Source: Caldifarciminota bacterium (lineage in GTDB: Bacteria; Hydrothermota; UBA3072; B12-G15). From it: a stretch of DNA of 14,518 nt. The position numbers were made by a program, and so were the translations under genes. The notes under the pieces were generated by a model that was not told the origin of the DNA, searched no databases, and saw only the letters and a list, made by a program, of their open reading frames with translations. Location: assembly GCA_021163525.1 (NCBI GenBank), contig JAGGTX010000148.1, forward strand, positions 1-14,518, read 5' to 3'. Positions 6,601 to 13,767 of the stretch are shown here, in pieces (the first letter of the stretch is position 1; the number at the start of each line of letters is the position of its first letter).

Positions 6601-7652
6601 AGGAACATTTTGTTCTGTTTAACCTTTTAAGGTATATCACATTCAGGTCAGCATATGCAGCACTCACCTCATTACTGATAACATTCCTCTTTGGCAAGTG
6701 GTTTATAGCATACATGAGGAGGAAGAATTTTGGTGAAAGGATATCAAAATACCTGAATGATACCCATGGAGAGAAGGAAGGAACACCATCCATGGGTGGA
6801 GTGATAATGCTTGTGTCCCTTGTGATAAGCACCCTCCTCTGGGCCATACCTTCAAACAGATTTATAAAATACCTTCTCTTCATGGCAGTTTATATGGGTC
6901 TCCTGGGAATGATAGATGATTTAATCAAAATGAGAAGGGGTGATGGAATAAGACCAATAACGAAACTTACAGGTCAAATTGTTCCATGCCTTATTATTGG
7001 AATCCTTCTTGTCATTCATCCTGTGAGAGAAGGCTTCTCCACAATGACCTCCCTCCTCTTTCTGAAAAATACATTCCTCAACCTTGGATACCTTTATCTT
7101 CCCTTCATAATGCTCGTGGTTATCGGGACAACAAATGCGGTCAATCTCACAGATGGCCTGGATGGTCTTGCAATAGGGCTTTCAGGAATCATTGCAGGTG
7201 CATTTATCGTAATTTCCTACTTTGCAGGTCATTCAAAGATAGCGAACTACCTGAATATTCTCTATATAGACGGTGCAGGAGAGATTGCTGTTTTCCTATC
7301 TGCATTCCTGGGGAGTGCAATAGGGTTTCTCTGGTTCAACACCCATCCAGCAGAGATTTTCATGGGGGATACAGGTTCACTGATGATTGGAGGAATCCTG
7401 GGGCTTGCGAGTGTCCTTATCAAACAGGAACTGGTATTCTTTATTGTTTCAGGGATGTTTGTGATAGAAACCCTCTCTGTGATTATACAGGTTGGCTCAT
7501 TTAAGATGAGAAGGAAGAGGGTTTTTTTAATGGCACCCATACACCATCATTTCCAGAAGTTAGGCTGGCCTGAAACAAAGGTGGTTGTGAGATTCTGGAT
7601 TATGGGAATAATGTTTGCCCTTCTGGGCATAAGCACATTGAAGATAAGATGA
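6576..7652 (+). CDS. mraY: MraY, phospho-MurNAc-pentapeptide translocase (lipid I synthase)
   Basis: MraY transfers phospho-MurNAc-pentapeptide from UDP to undecaprenyl phosphate at the inner face of the cytoplasmic membrane. The 358-residue product is of usual length and strongly hydrophobic, with about ten membrane segments. Conserved motifs: an N-terminal LLRYITFRSAYAALTSLL typical of MraY, EGTPSMGG (68-75), the aspartate pair in GMIDDLIK (D114-D115), NAVNLTDGLDGLA (187-199), FMGDTGSL (262-269) and the MraY-specific HHH (323-325) in APIHHHFQKLGW. The GTG start at 6576 is supported by AAAGGAGAG at 6564-6572 and by the N-terminal match MLYYLYNL to other MraY proteins. It overlaps murF by 25 nt and murD by 4 nt. 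Confidence 0.97.
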   Translation: MLYYLYNLKEHFVLFNLLRYITFRSAYAALTSLLITFLFGKWFIAYMRRKNFGERISKYLNDTHGEKEGTPSMGGVIMLVSLVISTLLWAIPSNRFIKYLLFMAVYMGLLGMIDDLIKMRRGDGIRPITKLTGQIVPCLIIGILLVIHPVREGFSTMTSLLFLKNTFLNLGYLYLPFIMLVVIGTTNAVNLTDGLDGLAIGLSGIIAGAFIVISYFAGHSKIANYLNILYIDGAGEIAVFLSAFLGSAIGFLWFNTHPAEIFMGDTGSLMIGGILGLASVLIKQELVFFIVSGMFVIETLSVIIQVGSFKMRRKRVFLMAPIHHHFQKLGWPETKVVVRFWIMGIMFALLGISTLKIR

Positions 7653-8926
7653 AGATATCAATCATTGGATTTGGAAGAAGTGGAAGGAGTGCGGCAAAAC
7701 TTGCCGAGGCACTGGGTTACGATGTCTTTGTCAGTGAAAAGTCAAATATAAGCATTCCATACCCGGGTGAGACAGGAGGGCATACTGAAAGGATACTTGA
7801 TGGTGAAATCGTTGTTGTTTCACCAGGTGTGCCTGATTTCCCACTACTTGAAGAGGCGAGGAAGATGGGGAAAGAGGTGATTGATGAACTTGAATTTGCA
7901 TACAGGTATATGAGGGGAAGGGTGATAGCAGTCACCGGAACAAATGGAAAGACAACAACCTGTGGTATGATACACGAAATATTAAAGAATTCAGGTATAA
8001 AAAGTTTTCTTGCAGGAAATATATATCCAGGTGTTCCTCTGAGTGAGGTTGCCCTGAAGACAGATACAAGGACCATCACGGTTGTTGAGGTGAGTTCATT
8101 CCAGCTGGAAAGAATATCCATGTTCAGACCAGATGTGGGAATTGTGATGAATATAAGCCCTGACCATATGGACAGATACAACAATTTCCAGGAGTATGCA
8201 GAAGCAAAGAAGAGACTGTTTATGAACCATACAGGCGAGGATATTGCCATACTGAACCTTGATGACCCTGTGCTTTCCAGCTGGGATATACCATCACAGA
8301 AGCGTTTCTTTTCAAGGAGTAAAGATGCAGACATTTATATGAATGGGGAATGTGCAAGACTGAAATCAGGGGAATGTGTTTTCAAAATGGATGATATAAA
8401 ACTGATTGGAGACTTCTTTATTGAAGATGGTATGGCTGCTGCACTCGGGACAATATCTATTGGTGTGCATCCTGAATTTGTGAAGAAGGGCCTTTCACGG
8501 TTCAAGGGGATACCCCACAGGATGGAGATTGTTAAAACCAGTCCGCTCATTGTGAATAATTCCATGTGCACAAACCCTGTTGCATTCAGAAGCAGCATGT
8601 CAAGCATGAAGGGTGCACTTGTTTTCATGGGAGGAAGATTGAAAAACCTTGACCCTGAAGAACTGGCAAAGGCAGCAATGGAGAATGCAGGCTTTGTGAT
8701 TCTCTTTGGTGAATCAAGGAACAGGCTGGCGGAAATCCTTGAAAAACATGGATATAACGATTTTTATGTTGCAGAAACACTTGAGGAGGGAGTGAAGAAG
8801 GCAAGGGAGATAGGACCAGAGAGCATTCTCTTCTCTCCAGGTGGTTCAAGCCTTGACATGTTCAAAAATTTTGCAGAGAGGGGTGAGGCCTTCAAGAGGC
8901 TGGTAAAGGAGTACTTCAATGGGTAA
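7649..8926 (+). CDS. murD: MurD, UDP-MurNAc-L-Ala:D-Glu ligase, divergent C-terminal domain
   Basis: MurD adds D-glutamate to UDP-MurNAc-L-Ala. The 425-residue product is slightly short for the family. The N-terminal and central domains are standard: GFGRSGRS (7-14), VVSPGVP (56-62), the P-loop AVTGTNGKTTT (94-104, K101), AGNI (122-125), EVSSFQLE (147-154), NISPDHMDRY (168-177) and the lysine expected to be carbamylated in YAEAK (K187). The C-terminal domain departs from the pattern. The usual NDSKATN is NNSMCTN (303-309), losing the lysine and aspartate; the usual GGxDKG region reads GGRLKN; and SPACASFDxF is SPGGSSLDMF (396-404). FKNFAERGEAF is kept. The reading frame is intact, and position between mraY and ftsW supports MurD. 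It overlaps ftsW by 8 nt. Confidence 0.92.
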   Translation: MKISIIGFGRSGRSAAKLAEALGYDVFVSEKSNISIPYPGETGGHTERILDGEIVVVSPGVPDFPLLEEARKMGKEVIDELEFAYRYMRGRVIAVTGTNGKTTTCGMIHEILKNSGIKSFLAGNIYPGVPLSEVALKTDTRTITVVEVSSFQLERISMFRPDVGIVMNISPDHMDRYNNFQEYAEAKKRLFMNHTGEDIAILNLDDPVLSSWDIPSQKRFFSRSKDADIYMNGECARLKSGECVFKMDDIKLIGDFFIEDGMAAALGTISIGVHPEFVKKGLSRFKGIPHRMEIVKTSPLIVNNSMCTNPVAFRSSMSSMKGALVFMGGRLKNLDPEELAKAAMENAGFVILFGESRNRLAEILEKHGYNDFYVAETLEEGVKKAREIGPESILFSPGGSSLDMFKNFAERGEAFKRLVKEYFNG

Positions 8927-9983
8927 GAGAAAGCCCTACCTTGTTTTTCTTGCCCCAATAATCCTTGGACTTATAGGGCTTGTGATGGTTTATTCAAGTT
9001 TGAGCCCTCTCTCCATGGGCAGAACAATCATTCCACCAGCATTTTTGAAACAACTTGGTGTTTTTATCCTTTCAGTGCTTCTTTACCTGTTGATTATTAA
9101 GATAAGGCCTGTGCTGTGGATAAAGGGAGCATATGTTTTCCTCGGTTTATCCATAGTTACACTGGTTTTTACCGTGTTTAAGGGTGCTGAAATAAATCAG
9201 GCAAAAAGGTGGATTAATCTTGGATTTATCACCATCCAGCCTTCAATGTTTGCCCAGCTCTCTCTCATATTTTATCTGGCAAGGGAGAGGCGTTTTCTCC
9301 AGGGTTTGATTGGAACCATTGTTGTTTCCCTGCTTATCCTGATACAACCTGATATTTCCGGTGCATTCATCACACTCACACTTGGACTTGGGATTCTCTT
9401 TATAAGGGGTGTCCAGATAAAGAGACTCGCTCTTGTCTTCCTCATAGCAGGAATAGTGATTTTTGCATCAGGAAAGTTTTATACCAAGTCAAAGAGAAGG
9501 CTTGAAATCTTTGTTGAGTCAACGAAGGAGGTAAAGAGCACGGTCCTCACAATGGTTCACGGTGGAATAACAGGTGTTGGTGTGGGTGAAGGACTGGGTA
9601 AATTCTCAGTTGTTCCCCTGCCTTACTCGGACTACATCTTTGTCACCATTGGGGAGGAGATGGGTCTTTTTGGCACCACAGTGGTTCTTCTACTCTTCCT
9701 CTTCTATTTCCTCAGGGGAACAAAGATTGTTGAATATGCAGAAAGAGCCGAGTATAAGATTCTCGGAACAGGAATACTTCTTTTAATAGAAATGGAGGCA
9801 CTCATCCATATACTAACATGTGTAGGACTTTTTCCCGCTTCTGGTGAACCTTTACCATTCATGAGCCAGGGGGGTAGTGCCCTGATAGCCTACTTCCTTG
9901 GGGCTGGTATTGTAGGGAGCATAATAAATGAGAGTACTGATAACTGGTGGAGGCACAGGGGGACACATACTGCCCGCATTTAA
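8919..9983 (+). CDS. ftsW: FtsW, SEDS-family septal peptidoglycan glycosyltransferase
   Basis: FtsW polymerises lipid II at the septum together with FtsI. The 354-residue product is a polytopic membrane protein with about ten hydrophobic segments. Family motifs: AKRWINLG followed by IQPSMFAQL (95-113), QPDISGAF (143-150, holding the conserved aspartate D145; relatives usually read QPDLGT), the loop GVGVGEGLGKFSVVPLPYSDYIF followed by GEEMGLFG (219-252), and the C-terminal GEPLPFMSQGGSALIA (309-324). The ATG start has GGAG at 8908-8911 in good spacing and a basic MGKRK start. The last ~17 residues (ESTDNWWRHRGTHTARI) are encoded by DNA that also encodes the MurG N-terminus, so this tail is unlikely to be conserved. 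Confidence 0.94.
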   Translation: MGKRKPYLVFLAPIILGLIGLVMVYSSLSPLSMGRTIIPPAFLKQLGVFILSVLLYLLIIKIRPVLWIKGAYVFLGLSIVTLVFTVFKGAEINQAKRWINLGFITIQPSMFAQLSLIFYLARERRFLQGLIGTIVVSLLILIQPDISGAFITLTLGLGILFIRGVQIKRLALVFLIAGIVIFASGKFYTKSKRRLEIFVESTKEVKSTVLTMVHGGITGVGVGEGLGKFSVVPLPYSDYIFVTIGEEMGLFGTTVVLLLFLFYFLRGTKIVEYAERAEYKILGTGILLLIEMEALIHILTCVGLFPASGEPLPFMSQGGSALIAYFLGAGIVGSIINESTDNWWRHRGTHTARI

Positions 9984-10953
9984 CATAGGGAGAGAACTGA
10001 AGAAAAGGGGCGTAAAATTGTTTTATGTGGGCTCTGTTAGAGGGCTTGAGGCTGAGATGGAGATAGGATTTCCATACGCACTCCTTCCTGTTTCTGGTTG
10101 GGTAAGAAAGAGCCTTAAACACAGGATTTTATTTTTTCCTGATATGCTCAGGTCAGTTTTTAAGTCAGTGATTATTATAAACAGGTTCAAACCTGATGCA
10201 GTCCTCTCAACGGGTGGGTTTGTATCCATACCTGTTCTCCTTATATCCATAATTTTTGGTATCCCTGTATTTCTTGTGGAGATAAACACCATTCCTGGAC
10301 TTGCTGTGAGACTGTTCTCCTATTTTGCCTTCAGAATATATGTGGGATTTGAAAGAACCAGAGAGTATCTGCCACACCATAACAGGATTCTGGTTGCAGG
10401 AATTCCTGTGAGGAGTGATATAGGTGATGGTGATTCAAAGGAGGCCATCAAGTTTTTCAAACTGAATAAAGAAAAGAAGACACTCCTTATTTTTGGTGGA
10501 AGCAGGGGTGCAGATTTCCTGAACAGGCTTTCAAGACACCTCCATACAATCATGGATAAGGAATGGCAGTTTATAATACTTGGTATGGAAAAATGCACTG
10601 GACTTGAGAGGGTAAGGTGCTTTAAGTTCCTTGATAAAATGGAATATGCTTACGCTGTGGCAGATGTTGTGATTTCAAGGGGTGGAGGCATGACCATAGG
10701 CGAACTTCTTTTCACAGGACTTCCTGCAATCATCATACCCTATCCCTATGCATACCTTGACCACCAGTATCACAATGCAAAAGAGGCAGAGAAAATGAGG
10801 AGGAATATAAAGGTCGTAAGGGAAGAAGAGGCTACACCTGAACTTATAAAAGACCTGGTAGAAAAACTCTATGGTAAAAAAGAAAAGATAATGAAAAAAT
10901 CACCTTCAACCAGAATAGCAGAGGAGATGATAAAATATGTTTGGAGAGATTAA
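9928..10953 (+). CDS. murG: MurG, lipid II synthase (UDP-GlcNAc transferase)
   Basis: MurG adds GlcNAc to lipid I on the cytoplasmic face of the membrane, making lipid II. The 341-residue product has the GT-B glycosyltransferase layout: glycine-rich loop ITGGGTGGHILPA (5-17), STGGFVSIP (94-102), VEINTIPGLAVRL (117-129), the second loop FGGSRGA (189-195, usually GGSQGA), SRGGGMTIGEL (250-260) and the donor-site region PYPYAYLDHQYHNA (271-284). ATG 9928 is supported by GGGAG at 9915-9919 and by the catalytic glycine loop immediately following it; a later start would remove that loop. The 5' end therefore overlaps ftsW by 56 nt in another frame. It overlaps murC by 17 nt. Confidence 0.96.
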   Translation: MRVLITGGGTGGHILPAFNIGRELKKRGVKLFYVGSVRGLEAEMEIGFPYALLPVSGWVRKSLKHRILFFPDMLRSVFKSVIIINRFKPDAVLSTGGFVSIPVLLISIIFGIPVFLVEINTIPGLAVRLFSYFAFRIYVGFERTREYLPHHNRILVAGIPVRSDIGDGDSKEAIKFFKLNKEKKTLLIFGGSRGADFLNRLSRHLHTIMDKEWQFIILGMEKCTGLERVRCFKFLDKMEYAYAVADVVISRGGGMTIGELLFTGLPAIIIPYPYAYLDHQYHNAKEAEKMRRNIKVVREEEATPELIKDLVEKLYGKKEKIMKKSPSTRIAEEMIKYVWRD

Positions 10954-12301
10954 GAAGATTCACTTTATTGGCATAGGTGGTATAGGGATGAGCGGTATTG
11001 CTGAACTTCTCTACACAATGGGTTATCAGGTTTCAGGGAGTGATTTGAGGGAGAGTGGAAATACGAAGAGACTGAAAGAACTGGGGATTAAGGTGTGGAT
11101 CGGGCATGATGAAAAACATGTGGGGAATGCTGATGTTGTGGTTTATTCCTCGGCCATAAAAATGGATAACCCTGAAATAGTTGAGGCAAGGAGAAGGGGA
11201 ATCCCTGCAATTCCCAGGGCAGAGATGCTTGCAGAACTCATGAGGATGAAATACTCCATTGCAGTTGCAGGAACACACGGAAAAACGACAACCACATCCC
11301 TCATCGGGCATATATTGAATCACGGTGGACTTGACCCAACCATCATTGTAGGTGGGAGATTGAAGATTACTGGTATAAATGCGAGGCTTGGTAAGGGTGA
11401 TTATCTTGTTGCAGAGGCTGATGAGAGCGACAGGTCTTTCCTGAAGCTCTTTCCCACCATTGCAGTGATAACAAACATTGATGAAGAACATCTTGATATG
11501 TATGTTGATATAGAAGACATAAAGAAGGCATTTTCAGAGTTTGCTGGAAGGGTTCCCTTTTATGGAAGTGTCTATCTTTGCTATGACGACCCCAATTCCA
11601 TGGATATAAAAGGTAAAATTGATAGAAGGATTGTAACCTATGGACTTTCTATGGATGCAGATATAAAGGCAGTGGATATTGAGAAGGAGGGTTTTAACTA
11701 TTCCTTTGTATTCCAGGGCAATGGAAAAAGGTTCGGAAGGGTGTCACTAAAGATACCAGGACTTCACAATGTTTATAATGCAGTGGTTTCAATAGGGGTT
11801 GGAATTGAGGCAGGCCTTTCATTTGAAAAGATAAAGGATGCAATAGAGGGATTCACAGGTGTGATAAGGAGGTTTGAACTGAAGGGTAAAAGAAGGGGAA
11901 TAGCTGTTTATGATGATTATGCCCATCATCCTGAAGAGATTCTCACTGTATTAAAAACAGCAAGGGATGGGTGGAAAGGCAGAATAATTGCCATTTTCCA
12001 GCCTCACCTTTATTCAAGGACAATTCTCCTGAAGGATAGATTTGGCAGTTCATTCGGGAATGCAGATGTTGTTATTGTTACTGATATATACCCATCAAGA
12101 GAAGAACCAATACCCGGTGTTACAGGTAAGATAATAGCAGATGCAATCAAGAATTATGGGCATAGAGAGGTTCACTATATTGAGAACATGGAGGAGATAC
12201 CTGATTTCCTTAAACGGATTGTGAAGGATGGTGATATGGTGATAACCATTGGCGCAGGAAACATATACAAAATTGGGGAGGTTTTCCTTGATACCATCTG
12301 A
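10937..12301 (+). CDS. murC: MurC, UDP-MurNAc:L-alanine ligase
   Basis: MurC performs the first amino-acid addition of the stem peptide (L-Ala onto UDP-MurNAc). The 454-residue product has the full set of MurC signatures: the Rossmann-like start IHFIGIGGIGMSGIAELL (8-25), VVYSSAI (68-74), the P-loop AGTHGKTTTT (111-120, K116), EADESDRSFL (160-169), NIDEEHLDMY (180-189), GLHNVYNA (275-282), DDYAHHPEEI (326-335), FQPHLYSRT (354-362) and GAGNIY (439-444). The ATG at 10937 is preceded by GAGGAG at 10921-10926. It sits between murG and murB, the usual order, overlapping them by 17 and 14 nt. Confidence 0.97.
   Translation: MFGEIKKIHFIGIGGIGMSGIAELLYTMGYQVSGSDLRESGNTKRLKELGIKVWIGHDEKHVGNADVVVYSSAIKMDNPEIVEARRRGIPAIPRAEMLAELMRMKYSIAVAGTHGKTTTTSLIGHILNHGGLDPTIIVGGRLKITGINARLGKGDYLVAEADESDRSFLKLFPTIAVITNIDEEHLDMYVDIEDIKKAFSEFAGRVPFYGSVYLCYDDPNSMDIKGKIDRRIVTYGLSMDADIKAVDIEKEGFNYSFVFQGNGKRFGRVSLKIPGLHNVYNAVVSIGVGIEAGLSFEKIKDAIEGFTGVIRRFELKGKRRGIAVYDDYAHHPEEILTVLKTARDGWKGRIIAIFQPHLYSRTILLKDRFGSSFGNADVVIVTDIYPSREEPIPGVTGKIIADAIKNYGHREVHYIENMEEIPDFLKRIVKDGDMVITIGAGNIYKIGEVFLDTI
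12277..12290 (+). promoter_or_regulatory. Ribosome-binding site selecting the TTG start of murB
   Basis: GGAGG (12277-12281, within GGGGAGG) lies inside the murC 3' end, 6 nt before TTG 12288. The longer in-frame alternative at TTG 12249 lies deep inside murC and would add 13 residues that do not resemble MurB. Confidence 0.7.
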
Positions 12302-13157
12302 GTTCAAGGGAAAGGTGCTTGTGGACGAGCCTTTGAGCAACTGGACGAGCATCGGAACAGGTGGTAAGGCAGATTTCCTTGTTTTCCCTGAAGATGCAGA
12401 TGAACTCCTCAAACTGATATGCTCCCTTGAGAATAGCGGTGTTAGATGGTTTGTTATGGGACTGGGAAGCAATGTCCTTTTCCCTGATTCTGGCTTCAGG
12501 GGGGTTGTTATAAAAACCGATAACCTGAACAATATGATAATAGAGAAGAACCTCGTGAAGGTTGAGGCAGGAGTGAAACTGGAAGCCCTGCTCAGGAAAG
12601 CCGCGGAAAATGGTCTTGGAGGTCTGGAAGGACTTACAGGTATCCCTGGCTCTGTGGGTGGGGCTGTAAGAATGAACGCAGGTGCATACGGATATGAAAT
12701 AGGTCCTCATATCAAAGGTGTGCTATGTGTGGTTGAAGGGGAATTAAAAAATATTGAATACAGGTATAACTACAGATTTTCTTCGGTTATGGACATGGTG
12801 GTTGTTGAGGCCGTTGTAGAGTTTGAAGAGAGGGAGAGGAATAAGATACTTGAGGAAATGGAGGATTTCAGAAATAGGAGGAAGAAAACACAACCACTGG
12901 ACAGGAAGACCTTTGGTTCGGTTTTCAAAAATCCTGAAGGGAAGAAGGCATGGAAACTCCTTCTTGAAGCAGGACTTCCTGGCACAAGGATTGGTGGTGC
13001 AATGTTTTCCAGAAAGCATGCAAATTTCATTGAAAACACGGGGAATGCAAGAACAGAGGATGTCATAGACCTTATAAATCTTGCGAAAGAGAAGGTTTAT
13101 GAGAAAACAGGCATCAAATTAGAAGAGGAGGTTGTTGTTGTCAAAGAAGAGGATTAA
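12288..13157 (+). CDS. murB: MurB, UDP-N-acetylenolpyruvoylglucosamine reductase (type II)
   Basis: MurB is the FAD- and NADPH-dependent enzyme that reduces UDP-GlcNAc-enolpyruvate to UDP-MurNAc. With the TTG start at 12288 it has 289 residues, and FKGKVLVDEPLSNWTSIGTGG aligns with family N-termini. Motifs: the FAD-binding MGLGSNVLFPDSGFRG (57-72), GIPGSVGGAVRMNAGAYG (118-135), YNYRFS (160-165), GSVFKNP with the proton-donor serine S211, GGAMFSRKHANFI (236-248), and the C-terminal GIKLEEEV (275-282) carrying the expected acidic residue. The GSVFKNP form and the length place it in type II rather than the longer E. coli type I. It overlaps murC by 14 nt and ftsQ by 20 nt. The next gene is ftsQ; there is no ddl between them. 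Confidence 0.95.
   Translation: MIPSEFKGKVLVDEPLSNWTSIGTGGKADFLVFPEDADELLKLICSLENSGVRWFVMGLGSNVLFPDSGFRGVVIKTDNLNNMIIEKNLVKVEAGVKLEALLRKAAENGLGGLEGLTGIPGSVGGAVRMNAGAYGYEIGPHIKGVLCVVEGELKNIEYRYNYRFSSVMDMVVVEAVVEFEERERNKILEEMEDFRNRRKKTQPLDRKTFGSVFKNPEGKKAWKLLLEAGLPGTRIGGAMFSRKHANFIENTGNARTEDVIDLINLAKEKVYEKTGIKLEEEVVVVKEED
13127..13140 (+). promoter_or_regulatory. Ribosome-binding site choosing among three tandem TTG codons of ftsQ
   Basis: AGGAGG (13126-13131) immediately precedes TTGTTGTTG (13132-13140) in the ftsQ frame. The spacing from GGAGG is 0, 3 and 6 nt for the three codons. Only the third (13138) has the spacing seen at the neighbouring starts, so it is the likely initiation codon. 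Confidence 0.6.
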
Positions 13158-13767
13158 GAAGGGATGGTTTATATTAACCCCCATTATACTTGCAGCCATA
13201 CTGGCCTACTATTTCTTTATGCCAGTGGTGGAGGTTGTTTATACAGGCAATGGAAGGGAAATTGTGAATAAAGAAAACTTGAAAGGAAGACACTTATACA
13301 GTTTGAACACAGAAAGATTGAGGGAAAGCATCCTGAAGGATAGGAGAATAGAGAATGTAAAACTGTTCAGATTACCATGGGGTATGGTGGTAATTCACAC
13401 ATGTCTGAGAACCCCTGTTGCTGTTTATATTGAGAGGGGAGAAAAGTATGGGGTGGATAGGAACGGGGTTGTTTTCCAGTGGGAAGGTATTGATACCCTT
13501 CCTGAAATCAGGGGAAACAAAAATTATATAAACCTCGCAGTCTCCCTCATAAGGATTTTGAAGGATGTGGATAAGGTTTACATAACCGAGGACGGTCCAG
13601 TTACAAGAAGCAAGGGATACAGGATTTTATGGGGTAGGGCAAATTATAGAGACAAGGTGCGAAAGGCAGAACTGCTTATAAGATCAGGTCTTCCATCCGG
13701 TGAATTTGACCTCAGGTTTGGTGATTTAATCATATACAGAGAGGAGGTGAATGGTGGCAAGGGATAG
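13138..13767 (+). CDS. ftsQ: FtsQ, bitopic division protein with POTRA domain
   Basis: The product is 209 residues from TTG 13138. A basic N-terminus (SKKRIKK) is followed by one membrane segment (about 10-28) and then an extracytoplasmic POTRA-like domain: VEVVYTGNG, a 'LYSLNTERLRESILKDRRIENVKL' helix-strand unit, and LRTPVAVYIERGEKYGVDRNGVVF, matching the FtsQ pattern 'ERxPVAxxxxxxxxxVDxxGxxF'. FtsQ recruits FtsL/FtsB and links the cytoplasmic ring to the FtsW-FtsI synthase. Conservation is low in this family. The POTRA pattern, topology and placement between murB and ftsA support the name. The C-terminal part (after about 120) is only weakly recognisable. The 3' end overlaps ftsA. Confidence 0.88.
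   Translation: MSKKRIKKGWFILTPIILAAILAYYFFMPVVEVVYTGNGREIVNKENLKGRHLYSLNTERLRESILKDRRIENVKLFRLPWGMVVIHTCLRTPVAVYIERGEKYGVDRNGVVFQWEGIDTLPEIRGNKNYINLAVSLIRILKDVDKVYITEDGPVTRSKGYRILWGRANYRDKVRKAELLIRSGLPSGEFDLRFGDLIIYREEVNGGKG

Noticed and set aside
6986..7504. A 172-codon + strand frame inside mraY
   Set aside because: It is an out-of-frame shadow of mraY with high Cys, Arg and Ser content; the MraY frame carries all the family motifs.
7717..8334. A 205-codon open frame on the minus strand across murD
   Set aside because: It lies wholly inside murD, is rich in Ser/Pro/Phe as expected for the complement of purine-rich coding DNA, and shows no recognisable motif.
12210..12710. Minus-strand open frames of about 145-166 codons across the murC/murB junction
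   Set aside because: They mirror the strongly supported murC and murB frames, show no known domain, and have no credible ribosome-binding context.
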